Shown here piece after piece: positions 25,779-34,161 of a DNA stretch of 64,000 nucleotides (position 1 is the first letter of the stretch; every line of letters starts with the position of its first letter). A program made the translations under genes and the position numbers. The stretch comes from Halomonas campaniensis. Its GTDB lineage: Bacteria > Pseudomonadota > Gammaproteobacteria > Pseudomonadales > Halomonadaceae. The stretch is from assembly GCF_002211105.1 (NCBI RefSeq), contig NZ_JPUA01000049.1, positions 219,689 through 283,688 on the forward strand, read 5' to 3'. The notes under the pieces are model-generated. The model was given only the letters and a program-made list of their open reading frames with translations, did no database searches and was not told the origin of the DNA.

Positions 25779-27293
25779 ATGAGTAAAGAAATTTTAATGG
25801 TCGTTGACGCGATCTCCAATGAGAAGGGCGTCCCGCGTGATGTCATCTTCGAGGCGGTAGAAGCCGCTCTTGCGAGCGCGTCACGCAAGCGTTTTGAAAG
25901 AGAAGAAGCCAATGTGCGCGTGCATATTGACCGTCGCACTGGCGAATACGAAACCTTCCGCACCTGGACGGTGGTGGAAGATGACGAATTCGAAACGCCA
26001 GATTACGAAATTAAACAGAGCATTGCCGAACAGCGCGATCCACCGCTGAAATTGGGCGATGTGGTGGAAAAAAGCATCGAAAATGCCTCGTTTGGCCGTA
26101 TCGCTGCACAAACCGCCAAGCAGGTCATCGTACAAAAAGTGCGCGAAGCCGAGCGGGCCGAGGTGGTACGCCAATATGCCGATCGCGAAGGCGAGCTGGT
26201 GGCTGGCATTGTTAAAAAGACCACCCGTGATGGCCTGATCATTGATTTGGGCGAAAACGCTGAGGCGTTCCTGCCGCGCAATGAAATGATTCACGGCGAG
26301 CGTTACCGCATGAACGAGCGGGTACGTGCCCTGTTGGTCAAAGTGGATCCAGACGCACGCGGTGCTCAGCTGCAGCTATCGCGGACGTGTCCCGAGCTGA
26401 TCATCGAGCTGTTCAAAATTGAAGTGCCAGAGATCGCAGAGCAGTTGATTGAGATCAAAGGCGCTGCACGTGACCCCGGTTCACGCGCGAAAATTGCGGT
26501 GAAAACCAATGATCGCCGCATCGATCCGGTGGGTGCCTGTGTGGGTATGCGCGGTTCGCGCGTTCAGGCGGTCTCTTCGGAGCTGCAAAACGAACGTGTC
26601 GATATCGTGCTGTGGGACGACAACCCTGCACAATTGGTGATTAACGCCATGGCGCCTGCCGATGTTGGGTCTATCCTTGTGGACGAAGACGCCCACGCAA
26701 TGGATGTGGCGGTGGCGCAGGACAACCTTGCTCAGGCCATTGGTCGGAGTGGGCAGAACGTGCGTTTGGCTTCTGAGCTTACCGGCTGGCGAATTAATGT
26801 CATGACCGAAGAGGAAGCGGAGTCTAAGCGCGATCAAGAGATTGATAGCCTGGTGGACTCTTTTATCCAGCACCTTGATGTGGATGAAGATGTCGCTCGC
26901 CTGTTGGTGGAAGAGGGGTTCACTACCCTGGAAGAAGTCGCCTACGTGCCGATGGAAGAGATGCTCGAAATCGAAGAGTTCGATGAAGATTTGGTAGAGC
27001 AGCTACGCGCACGGGCGAAAGACGAGCTGCTGACGATGGCCATTGCCTCGGAAGAAGCGCTAGACGGTGCCCAGCCAGCAGCTGATCTGCTGGAGATGGA
27101 TGGCATGGAGCGCCACCTGGCCTTCATTCTCGCCAGCCGCGGCATTGTCACTATGGAAGATCTCGCCGAGCAGTCTGTCGACGATCTGGTCGATATCGAG
27201 GAGTTGGACGAAGCGCGCGCAGCGGCACTGATCATGACTGCCCGTGCGCCCTGGTTTGAAGTCGATGACGCATCGGATTCGAACACACAGTAA
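25779..27293 (+). CDS. nusA: Transcription termination/antitermination factor NusA
   Basis: NusA binds RNA polymerase and modulates pausing, termination and antitermination. The 504-residue product has the polymerase-binding N-terminal domain (about 1-130), an S1 domain (135-200, GIVKKTTRDGLIIDLGENAEAFLPRNEM), KH1 and KH2 (about 230-345, with GACVGMRGSRVQAV and AIGRSGQNVRLAS), and two acidic C-terminal repeats (about 360-500, each with the pattern LLVEEGFTTLEEVAYVP / ILASRGIVTMEDLA), as in E. coli. It sits 72 bp after rimP. Confidence 0.98.
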   Translation: MSKEILMVVDAISNEKGVPRDVIFEAVEAALASASRKRFEREEANVRVHIDRRTGEYETFRTWTVVEDDEFETPDYEIKQSIAEQRDPPLKLGDVVEKSIENASFGRIAAQTAKQVIVQKVREAERAEVVRQYADREGELVAGIVKKTTRDGLIIDLGENAEAFLPRNEMIHGERYRMNERVRALLVKVDPDARGAQLQLSRTCPELIIELFKIEVPEIAEQLIEIKGAARDPGSRAKIAVKTNDRRIDPVGACVGMRGSRVQAVSSELQNERVDIVLWDDNPAQLVINAMAPADVGSILVDEDAHAMDVAVAQDNLAQAIGRSGQNVRLASELTGWRINVMTEEEAESKRDQEIDSLVDSFIQHLDVDEDVARLLVEEGFTTLEEVAYVPMEEMLEIEEFDEDLVEQLRARAKDELLTMAIASEEALDGAQPAADLLEMDGMERHLAFILASRGIVTMEDLAEQSVDDLVDIEELDEARAAALIMTARAPWFEVDDASDSNTQ

Positions 27294-27320
27294 ACAGGTC
27301 ACGGGCTGAGGAGGGTCAAT

Positions 27321-29897
27321 ATGTCAGATATGACAGTTAAAGATTTCGCAGGAAAGGTGGGCCGTGATGTGCCCCGCCTACTAGAACAAATGAAAGAAGC
27401 GGGTTTAAAGCACGCTTCTGAAAGTGATGCCGTGTCTGAAGAAGATAAGCAGAAGCTGCTGAGTTTTTTGAAGAAGAGCCACGGTGGTAGCGACACCGCT
27501 GAAGCGGGCAAAAACCGCATCACGCTGACACGCAAAACCCGTAGCCGTATCAATACCGGCGAGCGCGGTAAAACCATCGAAGTGCAGGTACGTAAGAAAA
27601 AGACTTACGTCAAAAGCGCTGAAGAGGAAAAGCCGAAAGCGCCGGAGCCTAGCTACACCGGCCCGCGCCAGCTAGTGGGCGATATGGCGGAAGCCGAAGC
27701 TGAGCGTAAAGTAAGCGATGCGCGTGCAGCTGAAGAAAAGGCGGCTGCGCAGAAGGCCCAGGCAGCTAAGGAAGCTGAAGAGGCGGCGATCAAGAAAGAG
27801 GCCGCCGCGAAGAAGCCGGCTGAGGCCAAGCCAAAAGCTGAAAAAGCGCCTGCAACGCCGGATATCCCCGTGCCCGATCTTGAGATCGACGACACGCCTT
27901 CCGGTGACGATATGCCGCCAGCGCCGCCGAAAGAGGGCCGCACTGACCGTCGTACCGCTCCGCCCAAGAAGACGGCAGCGAAGAACAAAGGTCGCCGCGA
28001 CGATGAAGATCGTGGTGATCGTGAAGAGCGCAAACGCGGTAGCGGCAAGAAGGTGAAACGTGCCGAGCAGCGTCGCGGTGGTCGCCGTGGTGGCAACCAG
28101 AGCGGCAATGGTAAGCACGCTTTCCAGAAGCCAACTCAGCCCATCGTGCGTGAAGTGTCGATCCCTGAGTCGATCAGCGTGGCGGAATTGGCCGACAAAA
28201 TGTCGATCAAGGCCAACGAAGTCATCAAGGCCATGTTTAACATGGGCGCTGCGGTGACCATCAACCAAACCATCGATCAGGATACCGCTGCGATCGTGGT
28301 GGAAGAGATGGGCCATACGCCGAAGCTGGTGAAGGATGACGCGCTGGAAACGGAAATGCTCGAAGGCATCTCCTATGAAGGCGAAGAGATTACCCGTTCA
28401 CCCGTTGTTACGGTGATGGGTCACGTTGACCACGGTAAAACCTCGCTGCTGGATTATATCCGTAAAGCGAAAGTGGCGACCGGTGAAGCGGGTGGTATTA
28501 CCCAGCATATCGGTGCCTACCACGTGGAAGATAACCACGGTGGCGTCACCTTCCTGGATACCCCAGGCCACGCGGCGTTTACCGCCATGCGTGCCCGCGG
28601 TGCCAAGGCGACCGACGTGGTAATCCTGGTCGTTGCGGCGGATGACGGCGTGATGCCGCAAACCATTGAAGCGATTGAGCACTCTAAAGCCGCTGAAGTA
28701 CCCATGGTGGTCGCGGTCAACAAGATCGATAAAGATGGTATCGATCTTGATCGCATCAAGAACGAGCTTTCGCAGCACGGCGTGATCTCCGAAGAGTGGG
28801 GCGGTGATACTCAGTTTGTTCACGTTTCCGCCAAGACCGGTGAAGGCATCGAAGAGCTGTTGGAAGCGATCCAGCTGGTCTCTGAAGTGCTTGAGCTTAA
28901 AGCCGTACCGTCTGCGCCCGGTAAAGGCGTGGTGGTTGAATCGCGCCTTGATAAAGGCCGCGGCCCGGTCGCTACCGTACTGGTTCAAAACGGTACGCTG
29001 AAAAAGGGCGATATCGTCCTGGCTGGTCTGCACTACGGTCGTGTACGTGCGCTGACCAACGAACTTGCCCAGCAAGTCGATGCGGTTGGCCCGGCCATGC
29101 CGGTTGAGATTCAAGGCTTGGGCGGTACGCCGGATGCCGGTGATGACTTCATGGTCGTTGCCGACGAGAAGAAAGCCCGCGAAGTGGCTAACTTCCGTCA
29201 AGGCAAATACCGCGAAGTGCGCCTGGCGCGTCAGCAGAAGGCCAAGCTGGAGAACATGTTCAGCCAGATGGGCCAAGACGAAGTGGCCAAGGTCAACATC
29301 GTCCTCAAAGCCGACGTTCAAGGCTCGCTGGAAGCGATCAAAGGCGCTCTGGAAGAGCTCTCCACCGGTGAAGTTGAAGTCGCCGTGGTCTCTTCGGGTG
29401 TGGGTGGTATCACCGGTACCGATGCCAACCTGGCGCTTGCGTCGGAAGCCATCGTCGTCGGCTTTAACGTCCGCGCTGACGCCGCTGCCCGCGAGATCGT
29501 TGAGCGTGAAGGCCTGGATCTGCGTTACTACAGCGTTATTTACCAGCTGATCGACGAGGTCAAACAGGCGATGAGCGGTATGCTCGCACCTGAGTGGAAA
29601 GAAGAGATCGTCGGTATTGCCGAAGTGCGCGATGTGTTCCGGGCGCCGAAGATTGGTGCCATCGCCGGCTGTATGGTGGTTGAAGGCAGCGTGCACCGTA
29701 ATAAGAAGATCCGCGTGTTGCGTGATGACGTGGTGATCTACGAAGGCGAGCTCGAATCGCTGCGCCGCTTCAAAGACGATGTGCAGGAAGTGCGCAACGG
29801 CATGGAGTGTGGCATCGGCGTGAAGAACTACAACGATGTCCAAGTCGGCGATAAGATCGAAGTCTTCGACCAAGTGAAGGTCGAGCGTAGCCTGTAA
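27321..29897 (+). CDS. infB: Translation initiation factor IF-2
   Basis: IF-2 is the GTPase that places fMet-tRNA on the 30S subunit and promotes subunit joining. The 858-residue product has an N-terminal IF2-associated domain, a long charged, Ala/Lys/Glu-rich linker (about 90-280, probably disordered), the IF2_N domain, and the G domain with G1 GHVDHGKT near 367, G3 DTPGH and G4 NKID. Domains II, III and IV bind the ribosome and fMet. GAGGAGG precedes the ATG. Internal starts giving shorter IF2 forms, known in E. coli, were not assessed. Confidence 0.98.
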   Translation: MSDMTVKDFAGKVGRDVPRLLEQMKEAGLKHASESDAVSEEDKQKLLSFLKKSHGGSDTAEAGKNRITLTRKTRSRINTGERGKTIEVQVRKKKTYVKSAEEEKPKAPEPSYTGPRQLVGDMAEAEAERKVSDARAAEEKAAAQKAQAAKEAEEAAIKKEAAAKKPAEAKPKAEKAPATPDIPVPDLEIDDTPSGDDMPPAPPKEGRTDRRTAPPKKTAAKNKGRRDDEDRGDREERKRGSGKKVKRAEQRRGGRRGGNQSGNGKHAFQKPTQPIVREVSIPESISVAELADKMSIKANEVIKAMFNMGAAVTINQTIDQDTAAIVVEEMGHTPKLVKDDALETEMLEGISYEGEEITRSPVVTVMGHVDHGKTSLLDYIRKAKVATGEAGGITQHIGAYHVEDNHGGVTFLDTPGHAAFTAMRARGAKATDVVILVVAADDGVMPQTIEAIEHSKAAEVPMVVAVNKIDKDGIDLDRIKNELSQHGVISEEWGGDTQFVHVSAKTGEGIEELLEAIQLVSEVLELKAVPSAPGKGVVVESRLDKGRGPVATVLVQNGTLKKGDIVLAGLHYGRVRALTNELAQQVDAVGPAMPVEIQGLGGTPDAGDDFMVVADEKKAREVANFRQGKYREVRLARQQKAKLENMFSQMGQDEVAKVNIVLKADVQGSLEAIKGALEELSTGEVEVAVVSSGVGGITGTDANLALASEAIVVGFNVRADAAAREIVEREGLDLRYYSVIYQLIDEVKQAMSGMLAPEWKEEIVGIAEVRDVFRAPKIGAIAGCMVVEGSVHRNKKIRVLRDDVVIYEGELESLRRFKDDVQEVRNGMECGIGVKNYNDVQVGDKIEVFDQVKVERSL

Positions 29898-29915
29898 GGC
29901 TGCGAGGAGCTAAAC

Positions 29916-30332
29916 ATGCGCGAATTTAAGCGTACCGACCGGGTAGCCGACCAGCTCCAAAAGGAGCTGGCGGTGCTTATTCAACGTGAAGTGAAAGACC
30001 CACGTTTGGGCATGGTCACGGTCAGCGGTGTCACCGTTAGCCGTGACCTTGGCTACTCCGATGTCTATGTCACTTTGTTGGGTGAGCAAGAGCCCGAGCG
30101 TATTAAAGAGAATCTGCAGGTGCTTAAGCGCGCTGCCGGTTTTCTAAGAAGCCAGATTGCCAAGCGCATCAAGCTACGTCACGTACCGGAGCTGCGTTTT
30201 CATTTCGATGAGAGCGTGGTGCGCGGTCAGCAACTCTCTTCATTGATTGATGAGGCGGTGACGACGGATCGTGCACGCTATCAAGACGATGAGGGTGACA
30301 GCGATGCCGAGCAGAGTGAGGAGACTCGCTAG
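29916..30332 (+). CDS. rbfA: 30S ribosome-binding factor RbfA
   Basis: RbfA binds immature 30S particles near 16S helix 1 and is needed for growth in the cold in E. coli. It has 138 residues with the KH-like fold: REFKRTDRVADQLQKELAVLIQREVKDPRLGMVTVSGVTVSRDLGYSDVYVTLLG covers the first half, and LRSQIAKRIKLRHVPELRFHFDESVVRGQQLSSLIDEA the second. The C-terminal 20 residues are acidic. GAGGAG precedes the ATG, and the stop overlaps the truB GTG by one base. Confidence 0.96.
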   Translation: MREFKRTDRVADQLQKELAVLIQREVKDPRLGMVTVSGVTVSRDLGYSDVYVTLLGEQEPERIKENLQVLKRAAGFLRSQIAKRIKLRHVPELRFHFDESVVRGQQLSSLIDEAVTTDRARYQDDEGDSDAEQSEETR

Positions 30333-31252
30333 TGGCGCGTCAACGTCGCGGTTTGCCGGTCAATGGCGTACTTCTGCTGGATAAGCCCAAGGGCGTTTCC
30401 AGCAACCATGCGCTGCAGCGAGTCCGTCGGCTGTTCCAGGCCCAAAAAGCCGGGCACACCGGTACGCTAGACCCGATGGCAACCGGCTTATTGCCGATTT
30501 GCCTGGGAGAAGCGACCAAGTTCTCGTCGCACTTGCTGGAAGCCGACAAGGTGTACCGCACCCGGGTTGAACTGGGGGTGATCACCGATACCGGCGATGC
30601 GGAAGGTACGGTAATGGAGCAGCATGAGGTTCCTAGCCTAAGCGTCGATGACGTGGAAGCTGTGCTCAGCCGTTTTCGTGGTGAGATTGACCAAGTGCCG
30701 CCGATGTACTCGGCCTTAAAGCATAACGGCAAAAAACTTTACGAGTTGGCCCGTGAAGGCAAGCAGGTAGAGCGTGCAGCCCGGCGCGTAAGCGTGTATG
30801 ATGCGCGCCTGCTAGCGTTTGAAGGCACTGCTTTCGAGCTGGAAGTAAGCTGCAGTAAAGGCACTTACATCCGCACGTTAGCCGAAGATATTGGCCAAGC
30901 GCTTGGCTGTGGCGCCCACATCAGTCAACTACGAAGGCTCAAAACGGGGCCCTTTTTAGCCGACGCGATGTGGACGTTAGAAGCCTTGGAAGCATTGGCC
31001 GACCAAGCGGCACTGGAAGCTGAGCTTATGCCCGTGGATGTGCTGGTGGATCATTTGCCGTTACTGGCGGTAGACGACACCGCCCATTCTCGTTTGGCCC
31101 ACGGCCAGCCCGCTGCTCTCGAAACCGGCGCATTAGCCCCGGACGAAGTAGCCCGACTTTATTACGCCGAGACGTTTATCGGCCTTGGCGTAGTGAAAGG
31201 TGCCCAGGAAGTGGCACCAAAGCGACTGTTAAGTACTGTCGCTATCTCGTAA
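30332..31252 (+). CDS. truB: tRNA pseudouridine(55) synthase TruB
   Basis: TruB makes pseudouridine 55 in the T loop of nearly all tRNAs and also acts as a tRNA chaperone. The 306-residue product starts at GTG, overlapping the rbfA stop (TAGTG). The catalytic Asp is at 47 in HTGTLDPMATGLLPI. Other family motifs are DKPKGVSSN near 17, MYSALKHNGKKLYELAREG near 127 and CSKGTYIRTLAEDIG near 173. A C-terminal PUA-like segment follows. Confidence 0.96.
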   Translation: MARQRRGLPVNGVLLLDKPKGVSSNHALQRVRRLFQAQKAGHTGTLDPMATGLLPICLGEATKFSSHLLEADKVYRTRVELGVITDTGDAEGTVMEQHEVPSLSVDDVEAVLSRFRGEIDQVPPMYSALKHNGKKLYELAREGKQVERAARRVSVYDARLLAFEGTAFELEVSCSKGTYIRTLAEDIGQALGCGAHISQLRRLKTGPFLADAMWTLEALEALADQAALEAELMPVDVLVDHLPLLAVDDTAHSRLAHGQPAALETGALAPDEVARLYYAETFIGLGVVKGAQEVAPKRLLSTVAIS

Positions 31253-31317
31253 GGCTAGTTGCAAGGAAGCCGCAGCCTACGTGAAAATAGTAAGATGCAA
31301 GACGCAAAATAGTAGCT

Positions 31318-31376
31318 TGAGACTGCAAATATGCGTGGTCTCACCCATTCATTTTTAGGCATATTGCTTACTGGAG
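31318..31376 (+). promoter_or_regulatory. Predicted pseudoknot at the rpsO ribosome-binding site
   Basis: Stem 1 pairs TGAGAC (31318-31323) with GTCTCA (31338-31343). Stem 2 pairs GCAAATATGC (31325-31334) with GCATATTGC (31359-31367) with one bulged A. The strands interleave (a-b-a'-b'), which is an H-type pseudoknot. CTGGAG (31371-31376), the rpsO Shine-Dalgarno, follows directly. In E. coli S15 represses its own mRNA by trapping a pseudoknot at this place. Confidence 0.5.
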
Positions 31377-31382
31377 ATACAG

Positions 31383-31652
31383 ATGGCTTTAACCGCTGAG
31401 AAGAAGGCCGAGATCGTCACCGAATACGGCCGCGGCGATAACGATACCGGTTCCCCTGAAGTGCAGGTTGCACTGCTGAGCGCCAACATCAATGGCCTGC
31501 AGGATCACTTCAAGACCAACAAGCAGGATCACCACTCTCGTCGTGGTCTGATCCGCATGGTTAACCAGCGTCGTAAGCTGCTGGACTACCTAAAGCGTAA
31601 AGATTTCGAACGCTATCAGTCCCTGATTCAGCGTCTGGGTCTGCGTCGTTAA
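31383..31652 (+). CDS. rpsO: 30S ribosomal protein S15
   Basis: S15 is a primary 16S rRNA binder in the central domain and a bridge to 23S. It has 89 residues, exactly the E. coli length. The sequence ALTAEKKAEIVTEYGRGDNDTGSPEVQVALLSANINGLQDHFKTNKQDHHSRRGLIRMVNQRRKLLDYLKRKDFERYQSLIQRLGLRR is full length with the GSPEVQ and HHSRRGL rRNA-contact motifs (the string is split here only as description: D-H-H-S-R-R near 46-51). GGAG precedes the ATG. The leader can form a pseudoknot. A terminator separates it from pnp. Confidence 0.98.
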   Translation: MALTAEKKAEIVTEYGRGDNDTGSPEVQVALLSANINGLQDHFKTNKQDHHSRRGLIRMVNQRRKLLDYLKRKDFERYQSLIQRLGLRR

Positions 31653-31675
31653 GCGTTAACGGCAACGATTAGAAG

Positions 31676-31707
31676 CGGGCAGCTCCTTGTGGGCTGCCCG
31701 TTTTTTT
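31676..31707 (+). terminator. Intrinsic terminator of rpsO
   Basis: CGGGCAGC (31676-31683) pairs with GCTGCCCG (31693-31700), followed by T7. Confidence 0.92.
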
Positions 31708-31738
31708 ATGTTTCCTGTTGACAGCAAATAGAGAACTG

Positions 31739-31774
31739 GTAGCCCTATGGCGCTCCAGCGCCTAGAATGGTTAC
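31739..31774 (+). promoter_or_regulatory. pnp leader hairpin
   Basis: GTAGCC (31739-31744) pairs with GGTTAC (31769-31774), then CTA with TAG, then GGCG with CGCC, giving about 13 bp with small bulges. In E. coli a long leader hairpin is cut by RNase III and lets PNPase degrade its own mRNA; this hairpin sits in the equivalent place, between the rpsO terminator and pnp. TTGACA at 31719-31724 may be the -35 of a pnp promoter. Confidence 0.45.
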
Positions 31775-31834
31775 GAGTCAAAACGACCTAAACGAATAGA
31801 CAAGTAGATATTGATAATGCTGAAGGAAGTCGCT

Positions 31835-33985
31835 GTGAATCCGGTAAAGAAAACGTTCCAGTACGGTCGTAGCACCGTCACGCTCGAAACCGGGCGTATT
31901 GCTCGCCAGGCCACCGGCGCTGTCATGGTTACCATGGATGACACCGTTGTACTGTGTACCGTGGTTGCTCGTAAAGAGGCTAACCCGAGCCAACCCTTTT
32001 TCCCCCTCTCGGTACACTACCAAGAGAAAACCTACGCAGTGGGCAAGATTCCCGGCGGCTTCTTCAAGCGCGAAGGGCGCCCCACTGAGAAAGAGACGCT
32101 GACCTCGCGGCTGATTGACCGCCCGATTCGTCCGCTGTTTCCCAAAGGCTTTATGAACGAAGTGCAGGTCGTCTGTACCGTTCTCTCCACCGACCGCAAC
32201 CACGATCCGGATATCGCCGCTTTGCTTGGCACCTCGGCGGCGCTGAGTATCTCTGGCGTACCGTTTAGTGGCCCGATTGGCGCTGCCCGGGTTGGTTTTA
32301 ACGAAGAGAAAGGTTACTTCCTCAACCCAACGGTTGAAGAACTGGCCACCTCTGAGCTCGACATGGTTGTCGCCGGTACTGAAAAAGCCGTGCTGATGGT
32401 TGAGTCCGAGGCCAAAGAGCTGCTCGAAGACGAAATGCTGGGCGCCGTACTGTTCGCGCACGAAGAGATGCAGGTTGCCATTACGGCGATCAACGAGCTG
32501 GTTGCCGAAGCGGGCAAGCCGCGTTGGGAGTGGCAGGCTGCTGAAGAGAACCAGGCGCTGAAAGCCGCCATGGCCGATGCCTTTGAAGCGAAAGTGGGCG
32601 ATGCTTACCGCATTACCGACAAAATGCAGCGTCAGGATGCGCTGGCTGAGTTGAAAGAGCAGGCGATTGAGCTACTGGCTGCCGACGAAGGCGAGCCGGT
32701 GAATGACAAATTCAGTCGCGACGAAGTGAAAGGTGCTTTTGCGGGCCTGGAAAAACGCGTGGTGCGTTCACGGGTTGTCAAAGGCGAGCCGCGTATTGAC
32801 GGTCGTGACAACCAGACCGTTCGCCCGCTGGCGATCGAAGTCGGGGTGCTGCCAAAAGCCCACGGTTCCGCCATCTTTACCCGTGGGGAGACCCAGGCGA
32901 TTGCCGTGGCGACGCTGGGTACCCTGCGTGATTCCCAACTGATCGAATCCCTGGAAGGCGAGCGTAAAGACCGCTTTATGCTGCACTACAACTTCCCTCC
33001 CTTCTCGGTAGGCGAAGCGGGCTTTATGGGTGGCCCGAAACGTCGTGAAATCGGTCATGGTCGCTTGGCGCGTCGTGGCGTCCAGGCGATGCTGCCATCC
33101 GAAGACGCTTTCCCTTACACCATTCGTGTGGTGTCTGAAATTACCGAGTCCAATGGCTCAAGCTCAATGGCTTCTGTGTGCGGCTCTTCGCTGGCCTTGA
33201 TGGATGCAGGCGTGCCGTTGAAAGCACCGGTCGCCGGTATCGCCATGGGTCTGGTGAAAGACGATGACGGTTTTGCGGTATTGACTGATATCCTGGGTGA
33301 TGAAGATCACCTTGGCGATATGGACTTTAAAGTTGCTGGTTCTGAAGAGGGCATTACCGCCCTGCAGATGGATATCAAGATCGAAGGCATCAATGAAGAG
33401 ATTATGGAGCTCGCGCTGCAGCAAGCACTGGCTGCGCGGCTGAGTATTCTCGAGCAGATGAATGTCGTTATCAGCCAGAGCCGTAGCGATGTCTCCGACA
33501 ACGCCCCGTCCATGGCGACGATCAAAATCGATCCGGACAAGATCCGTGACGTCATTGGTAAAGGTGGCGCAACCATTCGTAAAATCTGCGAAGACACCGG
33601 CGCCTCTATTGATCTCGACGATGATGGCACCGTGCGTATCTATGCGGAAGATAAAGCCGCCGCCAAGCGCGCCATCGACACCGTATTGGCGATTACCGCT
33701 GAAGCGGAAATCGGCAAGCTGTATCACGGCAAGGTCGTGCGGATTGCTGACTTCGGCGCCTTCGTGAACATCATGCCGGGTACCGATGGTCTGGTTCACA
33801 TCTCACAGATCGTAGCCGAGCGTGTTAATAACGTGCGCGACTTCTTGAATGAAGGCGATGACGTGATCGTTAAGGTGCTTGATATCGATAACCGCAACCG
33901 TGTGAAGCTGTCGATGAAAGAGATCACCGAAGAAGAGAAAGCCGCTTTTGCCGCGGAAGTAGCGGAAACCGAAGCGACGATTTAA
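31835..33985 (+). CDS. pnp: Polyribonucleotide nucleotidyltransferase (PNPase)
   Basis: PNPase degrades RNA 3' to 5' with phosphate and is part of the degradosome. From GTG 31835 (AAGGAAG upstream) it is 716 residues; NPVKKTFQYGRSTVTLETGRIARQ matches family N-termini. ATG codons at 31811 and 31817 would add 6-8 residues. Two RNase PH domains (about 1-215 and 300-530; the second holds the catalytic region with FPPFSVGEAGFMGGPKRREIGHG), an alpha-helical linker, a KH domain (IRDVIGKGGATIRKI near 565) and an S1 domain at the end are all present. A terminator follows. Confidence 0.97.
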   Translation: MNPVKKTFQYGRSTVTLETGRIARQATGAVMVTMDDTVVLCTVVARKEANPSQPFFPLSVHYQEKTYAVGKIPGGFFKREGRPTEKETLTSRLIDRPIRPLFPKGFMNEVQVVCTVLSTDRNHDPDIAALLGTSAALSISGVPFSGPIGAARVGFNEEKGYFLNPTVEELATSELDMVVAGTEKAVLMVESEAKELLEDEMLGAVLFAHEEMQVAITAINELVAEAGKPRWEWQAAEENQALKAAMADAFEAKVGDAYRITDKMQRQDALAELKEQAIELLAADEGEPVNDKFSRDEVKGAFAGLEKRVVRSRVVKGEPRIDGRDNQTVRPLAIEVGVLPKAHGSAIFTRGETQAIAVATLGTLRDSQLIESLEGERKDRFMLHYNFPPFSVGEAGFMGGPKRREIGHGRLARRGVQAMLPSEDAFPYTIRVVSEITESNGSSSMASVCGSSLALMDAGVPLKAPVAGIAMGLVKDDDGFAVLTDILGDEDHLGDMDFKVAGSEEGITALQMDIKIEGINEEIMELALQQALAARLSILEQMNVVISQSRSDVSDNAPSMATIKIDPDKIRDVIGKGGATIRKICEDTGASIDLDDDGTVRIYAEDKAAAKRAIDTVLAITAEAEIGKLYHGKVVRIADFGAFVNIMPGTDGLVHISQIVAERVNNVRDFLNEGDDVIVKVLDIDNRNRVKLSMKEITEEEKAAFAAEVAETEATI

Positions 33986-34010
33986 ATCGCTAGCTAGGTT
34001 TCTGATACCG

Positions 34011-34045
34011 CCCTCGTAGCCTCTGGCTGCGGGGGCTTTGTTTTT
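34011..34045 (+). terminator. Intrinsic terminator of pnp
   Basis: CCCTCGTAGCC (34011-34021), loop TCT, GGCTGCGGGGG (34025-34035): 11 pairs including two G-T. It is followed by CTTTGTTTTT. Confidence 0.85.
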
Positions 34046-34046
34046 G

Positions 34047-34110
34047 CTAGGTACTGTTTTTTCTAGATACTGTTTTTACTAGGTATTTTTTAAAAGATAC
34101 TGTTTTTTGG
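34047..34110 (+). repeat. Four tandem units of about 16 bp after the pnp terminator
   Basis: CTAGGTACTGTTTTTT (34047-34062), CTAGATACTGTTTTTA (34063-34078), CTAGGTATTTTTTAA (34079-34093) and AAGATACTGTTTTTTGG (34094-34110). The T-rich part resembles the preceding terminator tail. Confidence 0.8.
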
Positions 34111-34161
34111 TTAGGTATATTAGCTTTGTTCGCCGGGATTTAGACAGTCAGGGAGCAGCAG

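Noticed and set aside
28398..29873. Long open frame of 491 codons antisense to infB
   Set aside because: It lies fully inside the conserved infB G and C-terminal domains on the other strand. Its His/Leu/Asp-rich translation resembles the reverse frame of a high-GC gene and no known family.
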